This document shows, in pieces, positions 1 to 8,165 of a stretch of 64,000 nt of DNA. The position numbers were made by a program, and so were the translations under genes. The stretch is from Nocardioides immobilis (GTDB taxonomy: Bacteria; Actinomycetota; Actinomycetes; Propionibacteriales; Nocardioidaceae), in assembly GCF_003515065.1 (NCBI RefSeq), contig NZ_QXGH01000021.1:1-64000 (forward strand). The letters are read 5' to 3'. Position 1 is the stretch's first letter. Every line of letters begins with the position of its first letter. Below the pieces are notes generated by a model. It ran no database searches and was not told the DNA's origin. It saw nothing but the letters and a program-made list of their open reading frames with translations.

Positions 1-128
1 GAGGTGGCCGAGGAACTCAACGACCGCCCCCGCGCATGCCTCGATGACCGGTCCCCATCGCAGCTCATGCGACGATGGCGGCAACAACTCATCACTATCT
101 GATTCGCGACGATCGCTGGAAACCGCCC
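1..128 (+). mobile_element. IS30-family transposase C-terminus and right end (partial element)
   Basis: The window opens inside a reading frame that gives EVAEELNDRPRACLDDRSP and stops with TGA at 100-102. The ELNDRPR...L...SP pattern is the typical C-terminal signature of IS30-family DDE transposases (known family pattern). The bases right after the stop, TTCGCGACGATCGCTGG at 103-119 and on to about 128, resemble the terminal inverted repeat that follows the transposase stop in IS30-like elements (GTTGC-ACGA-C...GAA-CC type). Only the last 33 residues and the right end are visible; the left end lies outside the window. The exact element boundary (about 128) is an estimate. Confidence 0.6.
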
Positions 129-720
129 GGCGTACGTCGACCAGGACCTGCGCGCCGGCCGCACCATCGCCCGGCGCGGCGAGGTGGGCGGCATCAGCGT
201 CGCGGCCGGCTCGCTGCTGGCCGCGGTGCGCGAGGGGGACGACGCGTGGACGGTCGAGGTCCGGGTGCCGGTGCTGGCCGACGAGGAACGGCGCTCGTTG
301 GTCGACGTGGTCGCTGCAGAGACCGGACGGATCGCGGCGCTGTTCGCCGGCGAGCTGCCCTACGACCTGGTCGAGCACGCCGAGGAGCTCGGCGTCGAGC
401 TGCTGCCGTACGGCGGGGAGCTGGCCGCGACCTGCACCTGCGACGCCTACCTCGACCCGTGCCGCCACGCGCTCGCGGTGCTCATCCAGACCGGCTGGCT
501 GGTCGACGCCGACCCGCTGGTGCTGCTCGCCGTGCGGGGGCTCGACCGGGAGGCGCTGCTGTCGGAGCTGCACGAGCGGTCGACCGGTCCAGCGGCTGCA
601 GCCGGCGGCGTCACCGACCTCGCCGACGACGTCGAGGTCGCCGCCGATGCCGTCCTCCGGGCTCGACGGCTGGTCGAGCTGATGGAGGCCGGAGCGGAGC
701 TTCCCGAAGGGCTGCTGTGA
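129..720 (+). pseudogene. SWIM zinc-finger protein, 5' end apparently removed by the IS30 element
   Basis: Coding similarity is readable in one frame from about 135 to the TGA at 718-720. It begins with AYVDQDLRAGRTIARRG, the stretch that in SWIM proteins of this type normally sits about 60 residues from the N terminus (R-G-R-x-YARxG-x-V). A SWIM zinc-binding motif CTCDAYLDPCRHALAVL (CxC...CxH) follows at about 444-494, then the usual LLxxRGLDxExLL region. The frame has no upstream start of its own: the IS30 stop codon lies in the same frame at 100-102. A GTG at 184 could allow a 178-residue fragment to be made. SWIM domains bind nucleic acid or protein, and members of this type often sit beside SNF2 helicases; none is visible here. 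I read it as a truncated gene; an unusual intact short form cannot be excluded. Confidence 0.55.
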
Positions 721-751
721 CTGGCGATGGGCCGGGCGTTCGACGAGGAGG

Positions 752-1588
752 TCAGGCCGGCGGGTCGACGAAGATGTCGTACTCGAGGGTGCCGGTGCCG
801 CCGTACTGCCTGAGGTCGGTGACGCCGGCCTCCCGCAGCACGTCGACGTCGACGAAGGTGTTGCCCGTGCACTCGCGTGCGGGTCGGCCGAGGATCGCGA
901 CCGCAGCGTCCGCGACGATCTCGGGCGTCCGCGCCTTCTCGATGGCGGCGTCACCACCGAGCAGGTTCTGCACGGCCGCGGTGGCGATCAGGGTCTCCGG
1001 CCACAGGCAGTTCGCGGCGATGCCGTGCTCGGCGTACTCCGCTGCCCAGCCGAGGGTCAGCAGGGACATGCCGTACTTGGCGAGGGTGTACGCCGGGTGC
1101 GCGCCGAGCCACTGCGGCGACAGGTTCAGCGGCGGCGACAGCGACAGGATGTGCGGGTTGGTGCCCTCGCGCAGGTGCGGCAGGCAGGCCCGGGTCAGCA
1201 GGTAGGTGCCGCGGAGCTGGATCGACGTCATCAGGTCGAACCGCTTCACCGGCAGCTCCTCGGTCGACGCCAGTGCGATCGCGGAGGCGTTGTTCACGCA
1301 GATGTCGATGCCCCCGAACCGCTCGACCGCCTGCTCGACCGCACGCGCCACCGACTCCTCGTCGCGGACGTCGCCGACGACGGCGAGTGCCTGCCCGCCG
1401 GCCTCCTCGATCTCCGCGGCCGCAGTGTGGATCGTGCCGGGCAGGCGGGGGTCGGGAAGGTCCGTCTTCGCCAGGAGTACGACGTTCGCCCCCTGCCGCG
1501 CGGCGGCGATGCCGATCGCGAGGCCGATGCCGCGGCTGCCGCCCGACATGATCATGGTGCGGCCGGCAAGTGCCTGTTCAGTGGTCAT
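752..1588 (-). CDS. SDR family oxidoreductase (HSDL2/AtuG-like)
   Basis: A 278-residue classical short-chain dehydrogenase/reductase expected to bind NAD(P). Visible signatures are the cofactor glycine motif GGSRGIG at residues 16-22, NNAS at 99-102, a catalytic serine in LSLS near 149-151, and the catalytic pair Y167-x3-K171 in AYTLAK. The KTDLPDPRLPGTIHTAA segment after beta-2 is characteristic of the HSDL2-like/citronellol-catabolism branch, so an alcohol or acyl-CoA-related substrate is plausible but not shown. The start is ATG at 1588. It is divergent from a PaaX-type regulator at 1690, and its start is preceded by an element also found before the crotonase at 7212, which suggests shared regulation. 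Confidence 0.85.
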   Translation of the reverse strand: MTTEQALAGRTMIMSGGSRGIGLAIGIAAARQGANVVLLAKTDLPDPRLPGTIHTAAAEIEEAGGQALAVVGDVRDEESVARAVEQAVERFGGIDICVNNASAIALASTEELPVKRFDLMTSIQLRGTYLLTRACLPHLREGTNPHILSLSPPLNLSPQWLGAHPAYTLAKYGMSLLTLGWAAEYAEHGIAANCLWPETLIATAAVQNLLGGDAAIEKARTPEIVADAAVAILGRPARECTGNTFVDVDVLREAGVTDLRQYGGTGTLEYDIFVDPPA

Positions 1589-1595
1589 GCCGCTG

Positions 1596-1605
1596 GACGT
1601 TACAG
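1596..1605 (-). promoter_or_regulatory. Shared promoter/operator element before the SDR gene
   Basis: On the minus strand the sequence CTGTAACGTC lies seven bases before the ATG of the SDR gene. The identical decamer lies six bases before the ATG of the crotonase at 7212 on the plus strand. Such close placement would fit a -10 region of a leaderless transcript or an operator overlapping it. Both downstream genes are divergent from PaaX-type regulators, so PaaX binding is a reasonable inference. Confidence 0.4.
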
Positions 1606-1689
1606 ATGCGCGACGGCCGCGCCAATAGCGTTAGACATAGATCACAACGAACAGGCGACGACTGTCGGCATCGCGTAATATCCCTCCCG

Positions 1690-2421
1690 ATGTCCAAGCC
1701 GCTGCTCAAGCCCGTCTCCACCCGCTCCGCCCTGCTGACCGTGCTGCTGGGCGCTGAGGTCGCGACCTTGTCCGCCCGGGAGCTGGTGACGGTCGGCTCC
1801 CTGCTCGGCTTCGCCGAACCGACGGTCCGGGTCGCGCTCTCGCGGATGACGGCGGCCGGCGACCTGGTCCGCGGCGACGATGCGGACTACCGGCTGTCCG
1901 ACCGGCTGCTCGAGCGCCAGCGTCGACAGGACCAGGCGGTCCACCCGCGCACCAAGGCCTGGCGCGGCCAGTGGGAGGTCGTCGTCGTGACCGCGACCGG
2001 TCGCTCCGCCGCCGAGCGCGCCGAGCTGCGCGCCGAGCTGACCGGCCTGCGGCTGGCCGAGCTGCGGGAGGGTGTGTGGACCCGGCCGGCGAACCTCCGC
2101 CTCGACTGGCCGGCGTCGGTCGACGACGTCGTCACGCGGTTCACGGGCCGCCCGGTCGACGAGCCGGCCGCCCTTGCTGCGGAGCTGTGGGACCTCGATG
2201 CCTGGGCCGCCACCGCCCGGGCGCTGCTCGACGCCACCGACACCGCCGACCCGGTGCTGCGCTTCACCGCCTGTGCCACGTCCGGCCGCCACCTGCTCGC
2301 CGATCCGGTGCTGCCGTCCGAGCTGCTCCCTGCCGACTGGCCGGGCGACGCCCTGCGTGAGTCGCATCTCGCCTACCGCCAGTGGCTGATCGAGATGCGC
2401 CAGGGCCTCGCCGCCGCTTGA
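1690..2421 (+). CDS. PaaX family transcriptional regulator
   Basis: A 243-residue protein from ATG 1690. The N-terminal part, roughly residues 5-75, is a winged helix with TVRVALSRMTAAGDLVR, the typical PaaX recognition region. The central part has the family motifs WRGQWEVVVV and LRLAELREGVWTRPANL, and the C terminus ends with the DPVLPSELLPADWPGDALR segment usual in PaaX proteins. PaaX regulators are repressors released by aryl- or acyl-CoA thioesters (family knowledge). It is divergent from the SDR gene with about 100 bases between them and is a paralogue of the regulator at 6431-7147. The upstream in-frame extension to 1570 overlaps the SDR start and looks non-coding. Confidence 0.85.
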   Translation: MSKPLLKPVSTRSALLTVLLGAEVATLSARELVTVGSLLGFAEPTVRVALSRMTAAGDLVRGDDADYRLSDRLLERQRRQDQAVHPRTKAWRGQWEVVVVTATGRSAAERAELRAELTGLRLAELREGVWTRPANLRLDWPASVDDVVTRFTGRPVDEPAALAAELWDLDAWAATARALLDATDTADPVLRFTACATSGRHLLADPVLPSELLPADWPGDALRESHLAYRQWLIEMRQGLAAA

Positions 2422-2442
2422 CCCGGCCGGAGCCTCGACGGG

Positions 2443-3222
2443 TCAGGCCCGCACGACCTTGGGCCCCAGCGCCTCGAACTCGCGCGCCTGCGCCGACGGC
2501 AGCTCGGTGCCGGTCACGATCGTCTCGAAGTCGGCCACCTCGGCGAACCGGCAGAAGTTGGTGATCCCGAACTTGGAGTGGGCGGCGAGGAGGACCGACC
2601 GGCGCGACCGTCTGATCGCCGCGTGCTTGACAGCAGCGACAGCCGGGTCGGGCGTCGTCAGCCCGTCGTCGGTCGTGATCCCGTTGGTCCCGATGTAGGC
2701 CACGTCGATCACCAGGTCGTGAAGCATGTCGAGAGCCCAGTGGTCGACCGTCGCGAGGGTTCGACCCCGCATCCGGCCGCCGAGGAGCAGGACCGTGACG
2801 CTGTCGCTGTCGGCCAGCGCCTCGGCCGCGAGCAGCGACGAGGTCACCACCGTCAGCTCCCTGTCGGCGAGTCGCTCCGCGACGAGGCGCGGGGTGAAGC
2901 CCTCGTCGATGTAGGCGGTCTCCGCACCGTGGAGGAGGTCGGCCGCCGCGCCGGCGATCCGGTGCTTCTGGGCGAGGTCCACCCGGCTGCGGTACTCGAC
3001 GCCGGACTCGAACGCGGCACTCTCGAGCGGGACCGCCCCGCCGTGGACCCGCTTGACGAGGCGACGGGACGCGAGGACCTTGAGGTCCCGTCGGATCGTC
3101 TCGGTGGCCACGCCGAGCTCGTCGGCCAGCGGCACCACCTCGACCCGCCCCCGTGCGCGGGTGAACTCGAGGATCTGCGACTGCCTGCTCTCCGAGTCCA
3201 CGGAGTCATTGTGACGGGTCAT
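2443..3222 (-). CDS. DeoR family regulator of the mannitol-type PTS locus
   Basis: 259 residues from ATG 3222. The N terminus (about 15-70) is a DeoR helix-turn-helix with PLADELGVATETIRRDL followed by VHGGAVPL, the DeoR signature. The C-terminal part is a DeoR sensor domain of the sugar-phosphate isomerase-like fold, with VAYIGTNGIT and GLTTPD and a terminal region HSKFGITNF. Such regulators respond to phosphorylated sugars or polyols (family knowledge). Its ATG overlaps the TGA of the upstream EIICBA gene by four bases (3219-3222), so the two are translationally coupled and the regulator is made together with the transporter. The triple CGGGCANAAA elements at 5229-5288 are its likely operators. 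Confidence 0.88.
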   Translation of the reverse strand: MTRHNDSVDSESRQSQILEFTRARGRVEVVPLADELGVATETIRRDLKVLASRRLVKRVHGGAVPLESAAFESGVEYRSRVDLAQKHRIAGAAADLLHGAETAYIDEGFTPRLVAERLADRELTVVTSSLLAAEALADSDSVTVLLLGGRMRGRTLATVDHWALDMLHDLVIDVAYIGTNGITTDDGLTTPDPAVAAVKHAAIRRSRRSVLLAAHSKFGITNFCRFAEVADFETIVTGTELPSAQAREFEALGPKVVRA

Positions 3223-5162
3223 CCGCGCACGGAGTCCAACACCGCCTTCACATCCGCCGGGGAGGACGCCGTGCGGAGCCGACCGACCGCCTCGTCGTCG
3301 AGGAAGACCTTCGCGATCCGGCCCAGCAGGTCGAGGTGGTCGTTGCCGGCACCGGCGATGCCGACCACGAACTCGGTGGGCTTGCCGTTCCAGTCGATCG
3401 TCTCGGGGTAGCGCACGAACGAGATGCCGGTGTGGTTGATCGCGGCCTTCGCCTCGTTGGTGCCGTGCGGGATGGCGAGCAGCTTGCCCATGTGGGTCGA
3501 CACCGAACGCTCGCGCTCGTGCATCGCGTCGACGTACGACGACTCGACGGCGCCGGTCGACACGAGAAGGGCGCCGGCCTCGGTGATGGCGTCGTCGCGG
3601 GTCGTGGCGGTGCCGTCCAGGACGATGGCGTCGAGCGGGAGCACGTCCGCGCCGCCGTCCGCGCCGCCGTCCGCGTTGGTCTGCGTGAGGAGGTCGACGA
3701 TCTCGTCGTACCGCGGGCTCGCCATGAAGTCGTCCACCGAGACGTGGACCGCCGACGGCGTCTTCTGCCGGGCCCGGTCGGTGAGGTCGCGGTGGGTCAC
3801 CACGACGCCATGGCTGTCGGTGAGGTTGGCGATGGCCTGGTTGACGACGGTGACGTCGTCGAAGCCGGCGCTCTGGATCTTGCGCCGCAGCACCGAGGCG
3901 CCCATCGCGGACGACCCCATGCCGGCGTCGCAGGCGAACACGATGCTGGTGACCCGGTCCCGGACGGCTGTGCCCGTGCCCGTGCCCGTGAGGGCGGACG
4001 AGGCGATCGATCGCTTGCCCTTCATCGCCTCCATGCTCGCGGTGGCGTGGACGAGCTCGTCGTCGGCCTCCTCGGCCTTGTCGGTCTTGAGCAGGAACGC
4101 AGCCACGAGGAAGGTCACGGCGGCGGCGGCCAGCATCGAGAGGGTGACGCCGACGAAGTTGGCCGTCTGCGCGTAGACCGCGAAGACCGAGCCCGGGGCG
4201 GCCGGCGCGCGCAGGCCGACGTCGAACAGCACGTTGACGAAGACACCGGTCATGCCACCGGCGATCATCGCGAGGATCAGCTTCGGCTTCATCAGCACGT
4301 AGGGGAAGTAGATCTCGTGGATGCCGCCGAGGAAGTGGATGATCGCGGCGCCGGGCGCGGAGGCCTTGGCCAGGCCCCGGCCGAAGACGGAGTAGGCGAG
4401 CAGCAGCCCGAGGCCGGGACCGGGGTTGGCCTCGAGCAGGAACAGCACCGACTTGCCGTGCTCCAGCGCCTCGGTGCCGCCGAGCGGCGTCAGCACGCCG
4501 TGGTTGATGGCGTTGTTGAGGAAGAGCACCTTGGCCGGCTCGATGATGAGCGAGGTGAGCGGCAGCAGGTCGTTCTCGACGAGGAAGTCGACCCCGTCGC
4601 CGAGGCGGTCGCTGATGAAGGTGACGATCGGGCTCATCACGAAGAACCCGAAGGTGGCGAGGATGCCGCCCCAGATGCCGGCGGAGAAGTTGTTGACGAG
4701 CATCTCGAAGCCCGGCCGGATCTTGCCGTCCCACAGGGCGTCGATGTGCTTCATCGTCCAGCCGCCGAGGGGGCCCATGACCATGGCGCCCATGAACATC
4801 GGGATCTCGGTGCCGGCGATGACACCCATCGTGGCGATCGCGCCGACCACGCCGCCGCGGGTCTCGTAGACCATCTTGCCGCCGGTGTAGCCGATCAGGA
4901 TCGGCAGCAGGAACCTGATCATCGGGCCGACGATCCCGCCGCCGTCGAACTCGCCCCAGCCGCCGATCTCGGCGACCCAGCTGCCCGGGTCCTCGCCGAC
5001 GCCGAGCTTGGTCAGCCAGCCGACCTCGATGAAGAGGGCCGTGATCAGGCCCCACGCGATGAACGCGCCGATGTTCGGCATGACCATGTTCGACAGGAAG
5101 GTGCCGAACTTCTGCACGCGTACTCGCACGCCGACTCGCTCGGGCGCTTGGGTGATGGACAT
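3219..5162 (-). CDS. mtlA: PTS mannitol-type transporter, fused EIICBA
   Basis: A 647-residue phosphotransferase permease that imports and phosphorylates a polyol, most probably mannitol. Residues 1 to about 350 form the membrane IIC domain with the mannitol-specific GGIHEIYFPYVLMKP segment near 279-293. The IIB domain has the phospho-cysteine motif CDAGMGSS with C411. The IIA domain carries the phospho-histidine in LLAIPHGTNE (H566). Length matches complete EIICBA proteins such as E. coli MtlA. Linkers are low-complexity: GTGTGT near 393 is encoded by tandem GTGCCC units and ADGGADGGAD lies near 498. It is cotranscribed with the DeoR regulator and divergent from a dehydrogenase that probably oxidises the product. 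No EI or HPr gene is nearby. Confidence 0.93.
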   Translation of the reverse strand: MSITQAPERVGVRVRVQKFGTFLSNMVMPNIGAFIAWGLITALFIEVGWLTKLGVGEDPGSWVAEIGGWGEFDGGGIVGPMIRFLLPILIGYTGGKMVYETRGGVVGAIATMGVIAGTEIPMFMGAMVMGPLGGWTMKHIDALWDGKIRPGFEMLVNNFSAGIWGGILATFGFFVMSPIVTFISDRLGDGVDFLVENDLLPLTSLIIEPAKVLFLNNAINHGVLTPLGGTEALEHGKSVLFLLEANPGPGLGLLLAYSVFGRGLAKASAPGAAIIHFLGGIHEIYFPYVLMKPKLILAMIAGGMTGVFVNVLFDVGLRAPAAPGSVFAVYAQTANFVGVTLSMLAAAAVTFLVAAFLLKTDKAEEADDELVHATASMEAMKGKRSIASSALTGTGTGTAVRDRVTSIVFACDAGMGSSAMGASVLRRKIQSAGFDDVTVVNQAIANLTDSHGVVVTHRDLTDRARQKTPSAVHVSVDDFMASPRYDEIVDLLTQTNADGGADGGADVLPLDAIVLDGTATTRDDAITEAGALLVSTGAVESSYVDAMHERERSVSTHMGKLLAIPHGTNEAKAAINHTGISFVRYPETIDWNGKPTEFVVGIAGAGNDHLDLLGRIAKVFLDDEAVGRLRTASSPADVKAVLDSVRG

Positions 5163-5228
5163 CTCGGACTCCTCGGGTTCGGCCGGTGGTGACGCCAGTC
5201 ACATCGACATGCCCAGTAGAGGCCAAAC

Positions 5229-5288
5229 CGGGCAGAAAAGCAAGAGATCGGGCAGAAATGGGCGGAGAAGAGTGTGGCTTTGTGCCCG
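5229..5288. promoter_or_regulatory. Three CGGGCANAAA elements in the mtl divergent promoter
   Basis: In the 183-base gap between mtlA and the dehydrogenase there are two direct copies of CGGGCAGAAA, at 5229-5238 and 5249-5258, exactly 20 bases apart. A third copy lies in inverted orientation at 5279-5288 (TTTGTGCCCG, the complement of CGGGCACAAA). Spacing by two helical turns and position between two divergent genes with a DeoR regulator in the operon make them good candidates for DeoR operators. This is inference from sequence only. Confidence 0.55.
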
Positions 5289-5345
5289 AATGGGGTTTAC
5301 GGTGGGTGCAGCCACCCACGACCTCGCCCCGGAAGGAACCCACCG

Positions 5346-6404
5346 ATGAAGGCCCTGCGCTTCTACGCACCCGACGACGTCCGCCTCGAGGACGTCCCCG
5401 AGCCGGAGTGCGGGCCCGACGAGGTCAAGCTGCGGGTCCGCAACTGCTCGACCTGCGGAACTGACGTCAAGATCCTCCACAACGGTCACCAGAACCTCAC
5501 GCCGCCCCGCACTATCGGGCACGAGATCGCGGGTGAGGTCGTCGAGGTCGGCGCCGAGGTCAACGCGTCGTACGGCAGCGACTGGAAGGTCGGCGACCGC
5601 ACCCAGGTGATCGCCGCCGTCCCGTGCGGCGACTGCCACGAGTGCCGGAAGGGCTGGATGGCGGTCTGCCAGAACCAGACCTCGATGGGCTACCAGTACG
5701 ACGGCGGGTTCGCCGAGTACATGATCGTCCCGCGCCAGGTGCTCAAGGTCGACGGGCTGAACCGGATCCCGGACAACGTCGGGTACGACGAGGCCTCCGC
5801 GGCCGAGCCGTTCGCGTGCGCCATCAACGCCCAGGAGCTGCTCGGCATCGAGGAGGGCGACACGGTCGTCGTCTTCGGCGCCGGCCCCATCGGCTGCATG
5901 CACATCCGGATCGCCCGCGGCGTGCACCGCAGTGGCCCGGTCTACCTCGTCGACGTCAACGCCGACCGGCTCAAGCTGTCGGCGGAGGCCGTCCAGCCGG
6001 ACGAGGTCATCAACGCGGCGGAGGTCGACGTCGTCGAGCGGGTGATGGAGCTGACCGGTGGGCGCGGCGCCGACGTCGTGATCACGGCAACCGCCGCCAA
6101 CGTCAGCCAGGAGCAGGCGATCGCGATGGCCGCCCGCAACGGCCGGATCTCGTTCTTCGGCGGGCTGCCCAAGACCGACCCCACCATCACCTGCGACTCC
6201 AACGTCGTCCACTACCGCCAGCTGCACATCCACGGCGCCAACGGCTCGGCGCCCGAGCACAACAAGCGCGCGCTCGAGTACATCTCGACCGGCCAGGTGC
6301 CGGTCAAGGACCTCATCACCCGGCACATCCCGCTGGCGGACGCGATGACCGCGTTCGAGATCGTCAAGAACGGCGAGGCCATCAAGGTCACCGTCGAGCC
6401 CTGA
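5346..6404 (+). CDS. Zinc-dependent medium-chain dehydrogenase (probable polyol or polyol-phosphate dehydrogenase)
   Basis: 352 residues from ATG 5346, with a GGAAGGA ribosome site about ten bases upstream. MDR-family zinc ligands are visible: catalytic C37 (NCSTCGTD), H59-E60 in IGHE, and a structural zinc cluster CGDCHECRKGWMAVC near 97-111. The nucleotide fold has VVFGAGPIG. The TGGRGADVVITATA and FFGGLP segments are typical of sorbitol/threonine-type dehydrogenases. It is divergent from mtlA, which suggests that it oxidises the imported phosphorylated polyol in place of the usual long-chain MtlD. A free polyol substrate is the alternative. Confidence 0.85.
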   Translation: MKALRFYAPDDVRLEDVPEPECGPDEVKLRVRNCSTCGTDVKILHNGHQNLTPPRTIGHEIAGEVVEVGAEVNASYGSDWKVGDRTQVIAAVPCGDCHECRKGWMAVCQNQTSMGYQYDGGFAEYMIVPRQVLKVDGLNRIPDNVGYDEASAAEPFACAINAQELLGIEEGDTVVVFGAGPIGCMHIRIARGVHRSGPVYLVDVNADRLKLSAEAVQPDEVINAAEVDVVERVMELTGGRGADVVITATAANVSQEQAIAMAARNGRISFFGGLPKTDPTITCDSNVVHYRQLHIHGANGSAPEHNKRALEYISTGQVPVKDLITRHIPLADAMTAFEIVKNGEAIKVTVEP

Positions 6405-6430
6405 CGGCCGCTGATTCCGCCCGGGCCTCG

Positions 6431-7147
6431 TCACCCGAGCGCGAGAGACCTCAGCTCGTCCTGATAGCTGGCGTACGCCTTGCGCAGCTCCTCGCCCGGC
6501 CAGTCGGCCGGGCGCAGCTCGGCGGGCAGCAGCGGATCGTCCAAGAGGTGGCGGACCAGGTGTGCCGCGACGGCCAGCCGGCTCGCGGGCTCGTCGGTGT
6601 CGTCGAGGAGCGCGACCAGGCGGCGGCCGTCGGCGGCCCACCCAATGAGGTCCCACAGCTCGGCCGCGAGCGCCGCGGGATCGGCGTCCGGCCGGCTGAC
6701 GAAGGTCGAGAGGACCGGCTCGTCGGCGTACTCACGAGGCCGGCTGAGGTTCGCCGGCCTCGCCCAGACGCCCTCGCGGAGCTCGGCCAGTCGGTACGAC
6801 GTCAGCAGGTCCCGCAGCGCTGCCCGGTCGGACGCGGAGCGCCCGGACACGACGACGACGGCCATCTCCCAGGTGCCGTCCCAGGAGGTCTCGGCATCCT
6901 CGACCGCCTCGTCCTGCCGCTGCTGACGCCGGACCAGGCGGTCTCCGAGCATGTAGTCACCGACGACGCGACGGAGGTCGCCCGCGGCCACGGCCCGGGT
7001 CAGCGCCACCCGGAGGGTCGGCGCGGGGATGCCGAAGTACTCGCCTGCTCGGGCCAGCTCGGCCGGGCTCATCCGGTCGGGATGCCGCCCCAGCAGGAGG
7101 CTGAGCACGACCGAGCGGGCCGGGAGCGGTGTGACCTCGACCGACAT
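6431..7147 (-). CDS. PaaX family transcriptional regulator (second copy)
   Basis: 238 residues if started at ATG 7147; an in-frame ATG at 7156 would add three residues. It has the same layout as the regulator at 1690: a winged helix with APTLRVALTRAVAAGDL, a central WDGTWEMAVVVVSGRS and YRLAELREGVWARPANL, and a C-terminal DPLLPAELRPADWPGEELR. It is divergent from a crotonase / acyl-CoA dehydrogenase / crotonase operon with only about 65 bases between starts, so it very probably controls that operon, with an acyl-CoA ester as the likely inducer (family knowledge plus inference). Confidence 0.85.
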   Translation of the reverse strand: MSVEVTPLPARSVVLSLLLGRHPDRMSPAELARAGEYFGIPAPTLRVALTRAVAAGDLRRVVGDYMLGDRLVRRQQRQDEAVEDAETSWDGTWEMAVVVVSGRSASDRAALRDLLTSYRLAELREGVWARPANLSRPREYADEPVLSTFVSRPDADPAALAAELWDLIGWAADGRRLVALLDDTDEPASRLAVAAHLVRHLLDDPLLPAELRPADWPGEELRKAYASYQDELRSLALG

Positions 7148-7195
7148 GGGCTGCACTCTCTCACGCTACATCTCTGGACACAACTGTCGATGAAA

Positions 7196-7205
7196 CTGTA
7201 ACGTC
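7196..7205 (+). promoter_or_regulatory. Shared promoter/operator element before the crotonase operon
   Basis: CTGTAACGTC ends six bases before the ATG at 7212. The same decamer is found at the same place before the SDR gene (minus strand, 1596-1605), and both sites lie between a PaaX gene and its divergent partner. The closeness to the start codon would suit a leaderless promoter. Confidence 0.4.
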
Positions 7206-7211
7206 GCCGGC

Positions 7212-8159
7212 ATGGCAGACGAAGCGCCGTGGAGGCGTCCCGCGCACGAGGGGCCCGACTCGCCGTACGCCGGGGTGCCGATCGACGACTCAGGCGACTC
7301 AGCGCCGACGTACCGGACGCTCACCTACGAGGTGGACGGTCGGGTCGCCCGGCTCACGTTCAACCGTCCCGACCATGGCAACGCGATCACCCTCGACACC
7401 CCGGTCGAGCTGGCCGCCGCCGTCGAGCGCGCCGACCTCGACCCGCGCGTACACGTGCTCGTGGTCAGCGGCCGCGGCAAGGGGTTCTGCGGCGGCTACG
7501 ACCTGGGGGCTTTCGCCGAGCAGGCGATCCCCAACCACGACCCGTCGAAGACGTGGGACCCGATGGTCGACTACGCGATGATGAGCCGCTTCACCAAGGG
7601 CTACGCGTCGTTGCTGCACGCGAACAAGCCGACGGTCGCCAAGATCCACGGCTTCTGCGTCGCCGGCGGCACCGACATCGCCCTGCACTGCGACCAGATC
7701 GTCATCGCCGCGGACGCGAAGATCGGCTACCCGCCGACCCGGGTCTGGGGCGTGCCGAGCGCCGGCCTCTGGGCGCACCGGCTCGGCGACCAGCGCGCCA
7801 AGCGGCTGCTGCTGACCGGCGACTGCCTGTCCGGTCGCGAGGCCGCCGAGTGGGGGCTGGCGATCGAGGCTCCCGAGCCCGAGGACCTCGACGCCCGCAC
7901 CGAGAACCTCGTGCAGCGGATCGCCGCGATGCCGCTCAACCAGCTGATGATGGTCAAGCTCGCGCTCAACTCCGCGCTGCTCGCGCAGGGCGTCCAGAAC
8001 AGCCAGATGATCTCGACCGTCTTCGACGGCATCTCCCGCCACACCCGCGAGGGCTACTCGTTCGCGGCCCGCGCCGCCGAGGTGGGCTTCAAGAACGCGG
8101 TGCGCGAGCGCGACGCGGCGCCGTACGACGACTTCGGGCCTTCCACCAACAAGGGGTGA
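7212..8159 (+). CDS. Enoyl-CoA hydratase/isomerase family protein (crotonase)
   Basis: 315 residues. It is a crotonase-fold protein acting on acyl-CoA thioesters in the cytosol. The oxyanion-hole segments are visible: RGKGFCGGYDLGAF (first) and IHGFCVAGGTDIALHCD (second), followed by RVWGVPSAGLW. An N-terminal extension of about 35 residues (APWRRPAHEGPDSPYAGVP) precedes the fold and is longer than in typical E. coli FadB-like hydratases. It is the first gene of an operon with the AidB-like dehydrogenase six bases downstream and a second crotonase. Hydratase versus hydrolase activity cannot be decided from sequence. Confidence 0.85.
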   Translation: MADEAPWRRPAHEGPDSPYAGVPIDDSGDSAPTYRTLTYEVDGRVARLTFNRPDHGNAITLDTPVELAAAVERADLDPRVHVLVVSGRGKGFCGGYDLGAFAEQAIPNHDPSKTWDPMVDYAMMSRFTKGYASLLHANKPTVAKIHGFCVAGGTDIALHCDQIVIAADAKIGYPPTRVWGVPSAGLWAHRLGDQRAKRLLLTGDCLSGREAAEWGLAIEAPEPEDLDARTENLVQRIAAMPLNQLMMVKLALNSALLAQGVQNSQMISTVFDGISRHTREGYSFAARAAEVGFKNAVRERDAAPYDDFGPSTNKG

Positions 8160-8165
8160 CTGCAA

